IMG/VR virus record: IMGVR_UViG_3300043444_000269
Span: 1-33,118 of that record
Source of the DNA: a virus
Direction: 5' to 3' (one strand)
Length of the DNA: 33,118 nt
Positions within the stretch are counted from its first letter, which is position 1. Each line of letters begins with the position of its first letter. Positions 25,426 through 32,109 of this stretch are shown in pieces. Position numbers and translations under genes: made by a program. The notes beneath the pieces are model-generated. The model was not told the DNA's origin. It was given only the letters and a program-made list of their open reading frames with translations, and did not search any database.

Positions 25426-26652
25426 ATGCAAATTGGGTTTATTGGATTGGGTAAATTAGGATTGCCGTGTGCAGAAGAGATCGCTAAAAAAGGTCACGAT
25501 GTTTCTGGATACGACATACGGATAGTAGATCCTACAATGCTTGTAAAAATTTCTAAGTCGATTAAAGATGCAGTTGAAGATAAAGACATTGTTTTTATCG
25601 CTGTGCCTACTCCTCATGACCCTGCATATGATGGAAGAGCCCCAACAGCGCACCTCGATCCAAAAGATTTTTCTTATGAGATAGTTAAACAATGTTTAGT
25701 TGAAGCCAACAAACATATGAATAAAAATCAATTGTTAGTATTGATATCTACAGTATTACCTGGAACGACTCGAAGAGAATTTATTCAATTAGTTAACAAT
25801 ACAAGATTTGTTTACAATCCGTATCTTATCGCTATGGGATCAGTGGCATGGGATATGGTCAATCCTGAAATGGTCATGATCGGCACAGAAGACGGAACCG
25901 AAACCGGTGATGCCAAACAGTTAGTAGATTTTTATAAAACTGTCATGGAAAACAATCCTAGATATGTAATTGGAACGTGGGACGAATGCGAATGCATTAA
26001 GGTTTTTTATAATACATTTATATCTGCTAAGATTGGGCTAGTTAATATGATTCAAGATGTTGCTGTAAAACAAGGAAACATCGATGTTGATGTAGTAACC
26101 GATGCTCTAGCAAAATCTACTATGCGCATCATGGGGCCTCAGTATATGAAAGCAGGTATGGGAGATGGCGGCGCATGTCATCCTAGAGATAATATCGCTC
26201 TACGATATATGGCAGATCATTTAGATCTCGGATATGATTTGTTTGATGCGATAATGAATGCTCGAGAAATTCAGGCAAAAAATCTTGCTAAGGAATTAGT
26301 AAAACATGCCGAGGAACATCGAATGAGTATTTTTATCCACGGCAAAGCATACAAGCCCGGAGTAGAATATTGTGATGGTAGTTATAGTTTATTAATCGGT
26401 CACTATTGTGAGGAATTGGGACATAAACCAACATACATAGATCCATTGACTGATGATGACATTCAAGGATGTTATGGTGTAGTTTTATTAGCCCACAACA
26501 AAAAAGTCACATACGAATATCGTGGGTTTAACGAGTCTCAACAATTATATTGTAAAATAGAAAAAGGGTCAATTGTTATTGACCCTTGGAGAAGTTTTAA
26601 ATCAGATGATCACCGAGTGATCCACTACGGAAATACTAGAAAATACTTTTAG
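25426..26652 (+). CDS. UDP-glucose 6-dehydrogenase-like nucleotide-sugar dehydrogenase
   Basis: A 408-residue NAD-dependent dehydrogenase of the UDP-glucose/GDP-mannose dehydrogenase family, which oxidises the sugar C6 alcohol to the acid in two steps. GLGKLG at residues 7-12 is the GxGxxG dinucleotide motif, VFIAVPTP marks the end of the NAD domain, and Cys251 in GDGGACHPRDN corresponds to the catalytic Cys of the GFGGSCFPKD motif. CIKVFYNTFIS supplies the conserved Lys-Asn helix. An open TTG at 25414 precedes the chosen ATG, which has a GAGG site seven bases upstream. It is the only plus-strand gene between two minus-strand operons and would supply a uronic-acid nucleotide sugar to the glycosyltransferases. 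Confidence 0.85.
   Translation: MQIGFIGLGKLGLPCAEEIAKKGHDVSGYDIRIVDPTMLVKISKSIKDAVEDKDIVFIAVPTPHDPAYDGRAPTAHLDPKDFSYEIVKQCLVEANKHMNKNQLLVLISTVLPGTTRREFIQLVNNTRFVYNPYLIAMGSVAWDMVNPEMVMIGTEDGTETGDAKQLVDFYKTVMENNPRYVIGTWDECECIKVFYNTFISAKIGLVNMIQDVAVKQGNIDVDVVTDALAKSTMRIMGPQYMKAGMGDGGACHPRDNIALRYMADHLDLGYDLFDAIMNAREIQAKNLAKELVKHAEEHRMSIFIHGKAYKPGVEYCDGSYSLLIGHYCEELGHKPTYIDPLTDDDIQGCYGVVLLAHNKKVTYEYRGFNESQQLYCKIEKGSIVIDPWRSFKSDDHRVIHYGNTRKYF
26561..26587 (-). terminator. Intrinsic terminator of the right-hand operon
   Basis: AAGGGTCAAT (26564-26573) and ATTGACCCTT (26578-26587) form a perfect 10-bp stem with a 4-base loop. On the minus strand it is followed by TTTTTC and more T, the standard pattern of a factor-independent terminator. 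It lies about 50 bases beyond the stop of the last minus-strand gene (26636), inside the dehydrogenase coding sequence on the other strand. Confidence 0.75.
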
Positions 26653-26941
26653 TAGAATTTTTGATATCTAGTTTCAATCTTTCGACATCAACTTTAAAAT
26701 CTATTTTCTTAATATCGTCTTTGTATTCTTGAAGTGTGTCTAGCAATGTCTCGGCTATAACATCGGCCGATTTATTTTCTAGTTCTTTTTTAACATCTAT
26801 CTGCCAAATTTTTCCGTCAGTGAATTCTAAATGAACAAGATCTAAATATGCCACCGGCATAGTATTCATATATAGATCTTCAAACACTTCGGGCCATTCT
26901 TTGACCAGATGTCTTGGTGGTCTGAACAGCGGATTAGGCAT
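26636..26941 (-). CDS. Conserved phage protein of unknown function
   Basis: A 101-residue protein with an aromatic and Pro-rich N-terminus (PNPLFRPPRHLVKEWPEVF) and a Lys/Asp-rich helical C-terminus (ELENKSADVIAETLLDTLQ). The middle GKIWQIDVKKELE is typical of small conserved proteins of marine T4-like phages, but I know of no function. It overlaps the upstream gene by eight bases and ends 17 bases inside the convergent dehydrogenase gene. Confidence 0.7.
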   Translation of the reverse strand: MPNPLFRPPRHLVKEWPEVFEDLYMNTMPVAYLDLVHLEFTDGKIWQIDVKKELENKSADVIAETLLDTLQEYKDDIKKIDFKVDVERLKLDIKNSTKSIF

Positions 26942-27605
26942 CTAACGTTTCTTTACTCTTTACGGTTTTCTTTTGAGGTGGATCTAATTCATCTGCCTCT
27001 CTTCTTAATCTAGCTGCTTCCTTATACATAGCATCAGCCTGGCTTCTATAGCTCTTTGCGATGTCTTTATCAGTTAGTGCTTGGTTCTCTGGAGCTTTAA
27101 GGGGCTCTGGAACGTTTCTTGGTTCTCCAATATCTCTTCCTAACACTTCTTCTGTTTTAGGAACTTCGCTGATCTTCGCAACGTCTTCAACTTGAGCATC
27201 TGGATTAGGCGCTCCAGAGACAAATTTGCATAGATCATCTACAGCACAGTTTCTTTGTTCTGCGATAAGAACATTGAGTTGATGTAGCTCGATGTTATCA
27301 TTCGGTGTGGGAGTCATTGTAACAGAGTCTGTCGGAACCTTTTGCAGGTCTCCGTCTGCTTTGAGCGCCTGTAGCATTGGTCTTCCGTCTGGAAAAGATC
27401 TAATGAATAAGATCTCGCCGAACTCAAACGTTTCTTGTGCTTGATCGCTCTCTACTACCTTCATGATAGCATCGTGATAAGAATCGCTTAAACCAGCCAC
27501 AGGAATTACAAGAGCGTAGTTTGATTCTCCGGGTAATGTTCTGAAAGCAACCAGAACTTTCGCTCCTGTTTTGGTAATTCTTCCTATGTGTTTTAAGACT
27601 GGCAT
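26934..27605 (-). CDS. Conserved phage protein, T4-like core accessory
   Basis: A 223-residue protein. Residues 1-140 are a compact beta-rich domain that begins VLKHIGRITKTGAKVLVAFR and holds LPGESNYALVIPV and ILFIRSFPDGRPM; residues 141-190 are a Pro/Glu-rich linker; the C-terminus (AKSYRSQADAMYKEAARLRR) is a charged helix likely to form a coiled coil. A similar plan occurs in cyanophage T4-like genomes, where I recall no function. It sits between two small genes, with two bases separating it from the gene upstream. Confidence 0.7.
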   Translation of the reverse strand: MPVLKHIGRITKTGAKVLVAFRTLPGESNYALVIPVAGLSDSYHDAIMKVVESDQAQETFEFGEILFIRSFPDGRPMLQALKADGDLQKVPTDSVTMTPTPNDNIELHQLNVLIAEQRNCAVDDLCKFVSGAPNPDAQVEDVAKISEVPKTEEVLGRDIGEPRNVPEPLKAPENQALTDKDIAKSYRSQADAMYKEAARLRREADELDPPQKKTVKSKETLDA

Positions 27606-27606
27606 A

Positions 27607-27852
27607 TTAAGCCTCCTTTTTAGCTACTGACTCTAGAAAAGCATTCAGTTTGTTAAATGTTCTTCCAACGGCTTCTAGCTCGTTGGCTTTAAATGCACCT
27701 CGCTGGCTTGCAACTTCTAAAATGCTCTTTAATGCAACTAGGTCGCTGATATTTAAATCAGTTCCTTGTTGTTGAGGAGCCTGTTGGGCTGCGGCCGGCT
27801 GTTGTGCTTTTGCAGCTTCTTCTGCTACTGCACTGGCAAGTTCTTCTGACAT
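27607..27852 (-). CDS. Small conserved phage protein
   Basis: An 81-residue protein with an Ala/Gln-rich acidic N-terminus (AAKAQQPAAAQQAPQQQG) followed by a helical DLVALKSILEVASQRGAFKA and ELEAVGRTFNKLNAFLE region. It resembles a short conserved protein of marine T4-like phages without known function. The start has an AAGGAG site, and the ATG shares a base with the stop of the upstream gene. Confidence 0.7.
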   Translation of the reverse strand: MSEELASAVAEEAAKAQQPAAAQQAPQQQGTDLNISDLVALKSILEVASQRGAFKANELEAVGRTFNKLNAFLESVAKKEA

Positions 27853-28124
27853 TAGTTTCTCCTTAAAAATGGGCAGGCTAACATAAAGTATGTTAGCTCT
27901 TTTTGATCTTCAAAAGCTGCGAATGTGACTGATTTTAAAACTCCACTCTGATCAACATGAGGAGTTCTAATTACACAATATCTGCCTTTGAGTTTATCCT
28001 TAATCCAATTTTTGATTTTGTTATCAAACATTTCAGTATCGCTAATTTTAATTTTAGCGAAGTGGGGCGGGAGAGTTTTAACTTCTCGCTTTTTCAAAAT
28101 CGCAATAGGATTTAAATTAAACAT
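27852..28124 (-). CDS. Small phage protein, possibly leaderless late transcript
   Basis: A 90-residue basic protein (REVKTLPPHFAKIKISD, DKLKGRYCVIRTPHVDQSG, ELTYFMLACPFLRRN) with two Cys residues that do not form a motif. No ribosome-binding site is visible upstream of the ATG at 28124; instead an exact TATAAATA ends eight bases before it. Start by initiation at the very end of the late transcript is possible. The function is unknown. Confidence 0.65.
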   Translation of the reverse strand: MFNLNPIAILKKREVKTLPPHFAKIKISDTEMFDNKIKNWIKDKLKGRYCVIRTPHVDQSGVLKSVTFAAFEDQKELTYFMLACPFLRRN

Positions 28125-28131
28125 AGTGCAA

Positions 28132-28139
28132 TATTTATA
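28132..28139 (-). promoter_or_regulatory. T4 late promoter, exact consensus
   Basis: The minus strand reads TATAAATA at 28139-28132. With the T4 spacing, RNA would begin near 28126, two bases before the start codon at 28124, giving almost no leader. Confidence 0.6.
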
Positions 28140-28147
28140 TGGTCAGT

Positions 28148-28549
28148 TTATTCTGGTATAGATTCTTGGTTTAATCTTTTAGAAAGAGCTTTGTTATGCC
28201 CGAACTTTCTTATATCGCCGGAAAACAGATATAATTCAAACGCAGCTTTTTCTTTCAATACTGTGATATTTTTTTTGGTTATAAAATAAGGCGAATCTAT
28301 AAAATTGTCTAACCAAATTAAAACCTGCGGAGTGAATGCAAATTCATTTGGAAATTCTATTTTATATGTTTTTATTTTAGCATATTCTTCAATGAATTGC
28401 AACCCTGCTTCAGTTAGTCTTAGACCACCTTGGTCTTTATTTCTAAAGCTGAACCAAAATACAGCAGAATATTTTTTGATGTTATCGTCGGAAGGATCAA
28501 TGTCTGATGCCTGTAAGAATACCCGTGTATAGGCATCCTTGGTATTCAT
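28148..28549 (-). CDS. Conserved phage protein of unknown function
   Basis: A 133-residue protein with the segment YSAVFWFSFRNKDQGGLRLT followed by a helix (GLQFIEEYAKIKTYKIEF) and a beta pair (PQVLIWLDNFIDSPYFITKK). Some cyanophage proteins resemble it, but I know no function. It is separated from the next upstream gene by one base. Confidence 0.65.
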   Translation of the reverse strand: MNTKDAYTRVFLQASDIDPSDDNIKKYSAVFWFSFRNKDQGGLRLTEAGLQFIEEYAKIKTYKIEFPNEFAFTPQVLIWLDNFIDSPYFITKKNITVLKEKAAFELYLFSGDIRKFGHNKALSKRLNQESIPE

Positions 28550-28550
28550 T

Positions 28551-28835
28551 TTATTTTACCTCTTCGCCTGAGGTTAGTTTATATACAGCGAAGTCTGAAG
28601 TCTTGAAGAGCTTGTTTAACTTTTTGGCGAGATTATATGCATGACCAGGATTTGAAAAACTAACTTTTTTATATTTAGGTCCTGGATAACTAGCGACTAA
28701 ACTTCCGCTTTTTAAATTAAAAGGTTGACCTTTGTAGAATACAGCCCAGATGGCTTCGCTGTCAAGGATCTGTTCTACTTTGAATGTTTCCTTGTTAGCG
28801 TATTCTAAAAGAATCTTCGGTTTTGGTCTACTCAT
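28551..28835 (-). CDS. Small conserved phage protein
   Basis: A 94-residue basic protein: SRPKPKILLEYANKETFKVE, then EAIWAVFYKGQPFNLKSG and GHAYNLAKKLNKLFKTSDFA. The function is unknown. Its start is unusual because the ribosome-binding-like AGGA lies in the loop of a 9-bp hairpin, next to a late promoter (see the regulatory features at 28837-28874). Confidence 0.65.
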   Translation of the reverse strand: MSRPKPKILLEYANKETFKVEQILDSEAIWAVFYKGQPFNLKSGSLVASYPGPKYKKVSFSNPGHAYNLAKKLNKLFKTSDFAVYKLTSGEEVK

Positions 28836-28836
28836 A

Positions 28837-28867
28837 ATATACGTGTTTCCTAATTAACCACGTATAT
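28837..28867 (-). promoter_or_regulatory. Start-region hairpin
   Basis: ATATACGTG (28837-28845) and CACGTATAT (28859-28867) form a perfect 9-bp inverted repeat around a 13-base loop. On the minus strand the loop holds AGGAAA and the 3' arm ends one base before the ATG at 28835, so the fold would hinder start-codon access on long transcripts. Confidence 0.55.
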
Positions 28868-28874
28868 ATTTATA
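28867..28874 (-). promoter_or_regulatory. T4 late promoter, exact consensus
   Basis: The minus strand reads TATAAATA at 28874-28867, directly beside and sharing one base with the 5' arm of the start-region hairpin. RNA beginning near 28861 would carry only part of that arm and could not fold the full stem. Confidence 0.65.
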
Positions 28875-28877
28875 CCT

Positions 28878-29126
28878 TTAGAAGCTTCCGCCGTCGAACT
28901 TAACGTCTATGTTAGTGGTTGATTCTTTGATTTCGGCCAGCATTTGATGTATTTCTTGAACGGTTTTACCTAATTTGGATGTCAAGATGGCCAATTCTGC
29001 GGTTAGGTCCTTAGCCTCTTGTATGGTAATCCTGATTTCTTTTTGTTGACTTCTATCAGCTGCTACTACCTTTTGTATGAGTTTTTCAACACTAGGTAGG
29101 TTAGTAGGAAGGTTATTTTGAGACAT
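28878..29126 (-). CDS. Small helical phage protein
   Basis: An 82-residue protein with two long amphipathic helices (SVEKLIQKVVAADRSQQKE, EAKDLTAELAILTSKLG and TVQEIHQMLAEIKE) that probably form a coiled coil. No known motif. It overlaps the upstream gene by 14 bases. Its place after an RNase H-type gene is where T4 has dsbA and gene 33, but I see no sequence reason to assign either. Confidence 0.65.
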   Translation of the reverse strand: MSQNNLPTNLPSVEKLIQKVVAADRSQQKEIRITIQEAKDLTAELAILTSKLGKTVQEIHQMLAEIKESTTNIDVKFDGGSF

Positions 29127-29589
29127 TTGAAAGCACCTGTTTCATTTCAAACTCGGTTTTAAACGGGCCTTTGAATTCATAACGTTGTAGTGTAATGAGC
29201 TTAGGACAAAAACTTTTCACCCATCCTTTTTCAAATTTGATTGTATAGTAACCTGCACAATATAAACTTTTCGAATCACTGCTCTTTGTAAACAACGGTA
29301 ATTTTCTTTTTACGTCATATAAAGGATTATGAGGAGCGGTGCTGGTAGGAAAGCCATGAACTTCGTTTGGTTCTGAGTTATCTGCTTCTTTAACAATTTT
29401 AACAACGAAAAAGTTTTTTCCAAACTCTCGAGTGAGACTCTCTTTCGTTTCGTATATCTTAACACCGTCGTGGTTGCTCATGACGAATCGGTCGTCTTCA
29501 TTTTTTCTAAGAGTTGCAACCTTTTCTCCGTTTTCTTCAATGATCCAAAATTTATCTTGGATGATTGGTTTAGCGTGTAGCTCTGTCAT
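29113..29589 (-). CDS. Conserved phage protein of unknown function
   Basis: A 158-residue protein. The frame is open from 29676, which would overlap the upstream nuclease gene by 44 bases; the ATG at 29589 has a GGGAG site seven bases upstream and is chosen. The protein has a beta-rich first half (DKFWIIEENGEKVATLRKNE, KNFFVVKIVKEADNS) and YCAGYYTIKFEKGWVKSFCP near residue 115 with two spaced Cys residues. A similar protein occurs in marine T4-like phages. The function is unknown. Confidence 0.65.
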   Translation of the reverse strand: MTELHAKPIIQDKFWIIEENGEKVATLRKNEDDRFVMSNHDGVKIYETKESLTREFGKNFFVVKIVKEADNSEPNEVHGFPTSTAPHNPLYDVKRKLPLFTKSSDSKSLYCAGYYTIKFEKGWVKSFCPKLITLQRYEFKGPFKTEFEMKQVLSNVSK

Positions 29590-29632
29590 AATGTTCTCCC
29601 AGCATGTGTCTGTTTTAGATTCACAGGTATCT

Positions 29633-30643
29633 TTAAACCGACAGATCCTGTTCTTCTTTGATAATATATCTAGCATTTAATGGCTCCGCATAACTCTGTG
29701 CTTGTTCTGCGATCTTTTTAAGATCGTATAAGTGACAGAATTTCATTAATCTAATTCCTACCTGGCTGATGTTTTTGTTAGCACCAGTCGCCTCGGCAAT
29801 AGTAGTAAAAATAATTTCTTTGATATGATCTGGTTGATGACTTAGATCGATAAGTCTACGATTGCGTTCGTAATCTTCTAAGACACGATGTTCTTTGCCT
29901 TCGTGATCAGTCCATCTCTGAAGCATGAGATTGTTCCACGCAAATCCTTTGCTTTTACGATCTTCGAACGCTTCAGTAAGACCCACTTTTTTGCTTGTGC
30001 CTTTAGTGCGAACACCAGGATACGCCGAGAAGACATTATCACTGGTATCACCACGCATACATTTTTCAAACAACAACCATTCTGGGTCCGGTGCTGCTTT
30101 TGCTTCTTTGGTTTTTTTGTCGATAACAGGCTTGCCTTTGTCATCGAAGATTCCTTCGTGTGTAATTACGTGTTCCATTACACCGTTGTATTGTTTTACA
30201 TTGGGTGCGATAAGTTGCACAAAATCTGTGTCTGTGCTGATAATGACATGATTGTCTTCTGGATGGCTCTGTATCCAACCTGCGATAAGATCATCTGCTT
30301 CTAATTGATCGTGACGCAAAACTGTGCAATTAGTTTTATCTTTGATAAATTCTTTGAATGTATCAAATGCTTCCCAAAACACACGATCTTCTTCTTGCTC
30401 GCGTTCATTTAACGCAGCACGAGCATCACTGCGATTGCGCTTATAAGGCTCATAATAGTCCTTACGCCACGATCTTCCTTCTAAGCAGAAAATAACGTGA
30501 CTGCCGTTGAACTGCTGCCACGCTTTGCGAATAGAGTTTAGAGTTATATGGAATGCCATGCCGAGCTTGATGTCAGCATCGCCGTTGATAACATGTCTAG
30601 CACGAAAAAACGTATTAGCAGTATCGACTAAAATATAGGTCAT
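29633..30643 (-). CDS. rnh: RNase H-type 5'-3' nuclease (T4 Rnh family)
   Basis: A 336-residue metal-dependent 5'-3' nuclease of the FEN/T4 RNase H family, which removes RNA primers and flaps during lagging-strand synthesis. Expected acidic residues are present: Asp7 in ILVDTANTFFRARH, Glu115/Asp117/Asp118 in LEADDLIAGW, Asp138 and Asp140 in STDTDFVQL, and Asp199/Asp202 in MRGDTSDNVF, with PGVRTKGTSKK following as a DNA-binding helix-turn element. It is close to T4 Rnh in length (about 305). The start overlaps the upstream stop (TAATG). Confidence 0.85.
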   Translation of the reverse strand: MTYILVDTANTFFRARHVINGDADIKLGMAFHITLNSIRKAWQQFNGSHVIFCLEGRSWRKDYYEPYKRNRSDARAALNEREQEEDRVFWEAFDTFKEFIKDKTNCTVLRHDQLEADDLIAGWIQSHPEDNHVIISTDTDFVQLIAPNVKQYNGVMEHVITHEGIFDDKGKPVIDKKTKEAKAAPDPEWLLFEKCMRGDTSDNVFSAYPGVRTKGTSKKVGLTEAFEDRKSKGFAWNNLMLQRWTDHEGKEHRVLEDYERNRRLIDLSHQPDHIKEIIFTTIAEATGANKNISQVGIRLMKFCHLYDLKKIAEQAQSYAEPLNARYIIKEEQDLSV

Positions 30644-31077
30644 TAATTATTCTTCTTTACACTCTGTATGTCCAAAGATCCAGTTTCTACCGGACCACCG
30701 TAATCGCCATCTACTACCACATTGGCACAAAGTTCACGGAACCAGCGATCAACGATTTCTTCATCATTATCACCTTCTACACCGTAACCTTCTTGCTTTA
30801 ATTGTAGCACAAAATGTTCGTTCCAGTCAAGTTCAAAAAAGCCATTGCGAACATTTTCTTTGTTTACATGGGTATTTAACACCCCAACCCACGGTTCTTT
30901 CTTGCGAGTAGCCCGATCTTTGGGAGATAATTTAGCCAATTCTTGCTCTTGAGCAATTTCTTTTAGATTTTTTTCGGCTTCATCTTTTAATTTGGTAGCT
31001 TGTTCCAACGCTACTCTTGCTTCTTCAATATTGGCTTCGATTTTATCCAAACCAAATAGTTTTTTAATAATCTTCAT
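30643..31077 (-). CDS. Coiled-coil phage protein of unknown function
   Basis: A 144-residue protein. A GTG at 31089 is also open, but the ATG at 31077 has a GGGGA site five bases upstream and touches the QueE stop codon (TAATG). Residues 10-55 (NIEEARVALEQATKLKDEAE and LKEIAQEQ) form a long charged helix. The C-terminus (EPWVGVLNTHVNKENVRNGF, FELDWNEHFVLQLKQEGYG) is compact and acidic. Similar small proteins occur in marine phages; function unknown. Confidence 0.65.
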   Translation of the reverse strand: MKIIKKLFGLDKIEANIEEARVALEQATKLKDEAEKNLKEIAQEQELAKLSPKDRATRKKEPWVGVLNTHVNKENVRNGFFELDWNEHFVLQLKQEGYGVEGDNDEEIVDRWFRELCANVVVDGDYGGPVETGSLDIQSVKKNN

Positions 31078-31928
31078 TAAGTTCCCCACTCATTTTTAAA
31101 CAAAGGCACCTGTAAACGATCTGAATAGCGAAGTCCGTTCTTCATTGCTAGTTCCGCTACGCGGCGATTATTTAATGTATAAACGCTCTCCACACCGCCT
31201 ACAGGCATCAGATATACTGGCCCTGTGAATCCTTCTGCACGATAAATGTCCGCAGTTTCTAATGCTTCTTCTGCATCTTCTTCAGTGGCTACAACAAATT
31301 TAAGATATGTATACCCGACTTCTTCGTATTCGCAAACGATGTCGGGTCGAATAGCTTCGTGTCGTTCCTCACCACTGCAACTTAGTTTAGCACTCACAGA
31401 AAAAGTTAATTTATGATAGTCTCTATGATCTAATCCCCATGTGATTAGATATTCTTTAAATTCTTTTGATAATTTTTGTGTGCCATTTGTTTCGAATGTG
31501 ATTTCTTTAAGTCCCGCCATCTTAGGATGATTGAGCAAATCTGGATAAGCACGTTGCCAACCTAGTAAAGGCTCGCCACCTGTGATAACTAAATGCTCGT
31601 CTCTCCACTCACCGTAAGGCAAAATTTCACAGATCCTGTCTGCGATTGCGTCTGAAGTGAGCATTGGGCTAAGGTCTTTAAAACGTGGATCCCAACTAGC
31701 ATAACTGTCGCAACCGGTAGTAACCAATGGTAATTCCTCATAAGTTTTAAACTGACCGACTCTTGAGGCGATAGCTTCGATTTCATTGCTCAATTCTCCC
31801 CTAGGCATGCCAAAACCAGCACACTTAAAGTTGCAACCAAATGTGCGTAAGAAAACAGAAGGCACACCCATATAGCGTCCTTCACCTTGAATGCTGTAAA
31901 ACAGCTCTGCGATTTTAATTTTGCTCAT
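31077..31928 (-). CDS. queE: QueE, 7-carboxy-7-deazaguanine synthase (radical SAM)
   Basis: A 283-residue radical SAM enzyme that turns 6-carboxy-tetrahydropterin into 7-carboxy-7-deazaguanine, a precursor of queuosine and of 7-deazaguanine DNA modifications used by phages. The N-terminal signature SIQGEGRYMGVPSVFLRT, the start of the Cys motif GCNFKC (Cys32, Cys36), GGEPLL at 117-122 and the TFETNGTQ segment are diagnostic. The third Cys is not two residues later; instead Cys73 appears in GCDSYASWDP, which matches the CDTxYTW sequence that follows the second Cys in other QueE proteins. So a loop of about 36 residues seems inserted inside the cluster motif. FolE, QueD and QueC are not in the window. 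Confidence 0.85.
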   Translation of the reverse strand: MSKIKIAELFYSIQGEGRYMGVPSVFLRTFGCNFKCAGFGMPRGELSNEIEAIASRVGQFKTYEELPLVTTGCDSYASWDPRFKDLSPMLTSDAIADRICEILPYGEWRDEHLVITGGEPLLGWQRAYPDLLNHPKMAGLKEITFETNGTQKLSKEFKEYLITWGLDHRDYHKLTFSVSAKLSCSGEERHEAIRPDIVCEYEEVGYTYLKFVVATEEDAEEALETADIYRAEGFTGPVYLMPVGGVESVYTLNNRRVAELAMKNGLRYSDRLQVPLFKNEWGT

Positions 31929-32109
31929 TGTTTATTATACCTTTTTTAATGAAGTTTGTCAAGTCTTCTTCTTTGATTAAACTCCAACTGCCGTCGTGAT
32001 TATCAATCCAATGTAAGGTATCACCTTCTTCCCATCCTGCCTCTAATAACAGATCGGGAGGAAATGTTAAAATACCGTCTTCTTCTATAGATAGTGTCCA
32101 AGATTTCAT
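31915..32109 (-). CDS. AbrB/MazE-like small protein
   Basis: A 64-residue protein with a swapped-hairpin AbrB-type pattern: WTLSIEEDGILTFPPDLLLE, GWEEGDTLHWIDNHDGSWSL. SpoVT/AbrB and MazE proteins of this form bind DNA as dimers. The predicted role is as a small regulator, perhaps of the operon, but similar short proteins in phages have no proven function. It overlaps QueE by 14 bases and its upstream neighbour by four (ATGA). Confidence 0.6.
   Translation of the reverse strand: MKSWTLSIEEDGILTFPPDLLLEAGWEEGDTLHWIDNHDGSWSLIKEEDLTNFIKKGIINNEQN

Noticed and set aside
28878-29126. Assignment as T4 dsbA or gene 33 because of its position after the RNase H gene
   Set aside because: Only position supports it; no sequence feature of either protein was recognised.
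29590-29676. Upstream extension of the gene at 29113-29589
   Set aside because: It would overlap the nuclease gene by 44 bases, and the ATG at 29589 has a strong GGGAG site.
29888-30304. Plus-strand open frame of about 138 codons opposite the nuclease gene
   Set aside because: It lies wholly inside the conserved RNase H-type gene on the other strand, is rich in Cys and Phe, and has no ribosome-binding site or recognisable motif.
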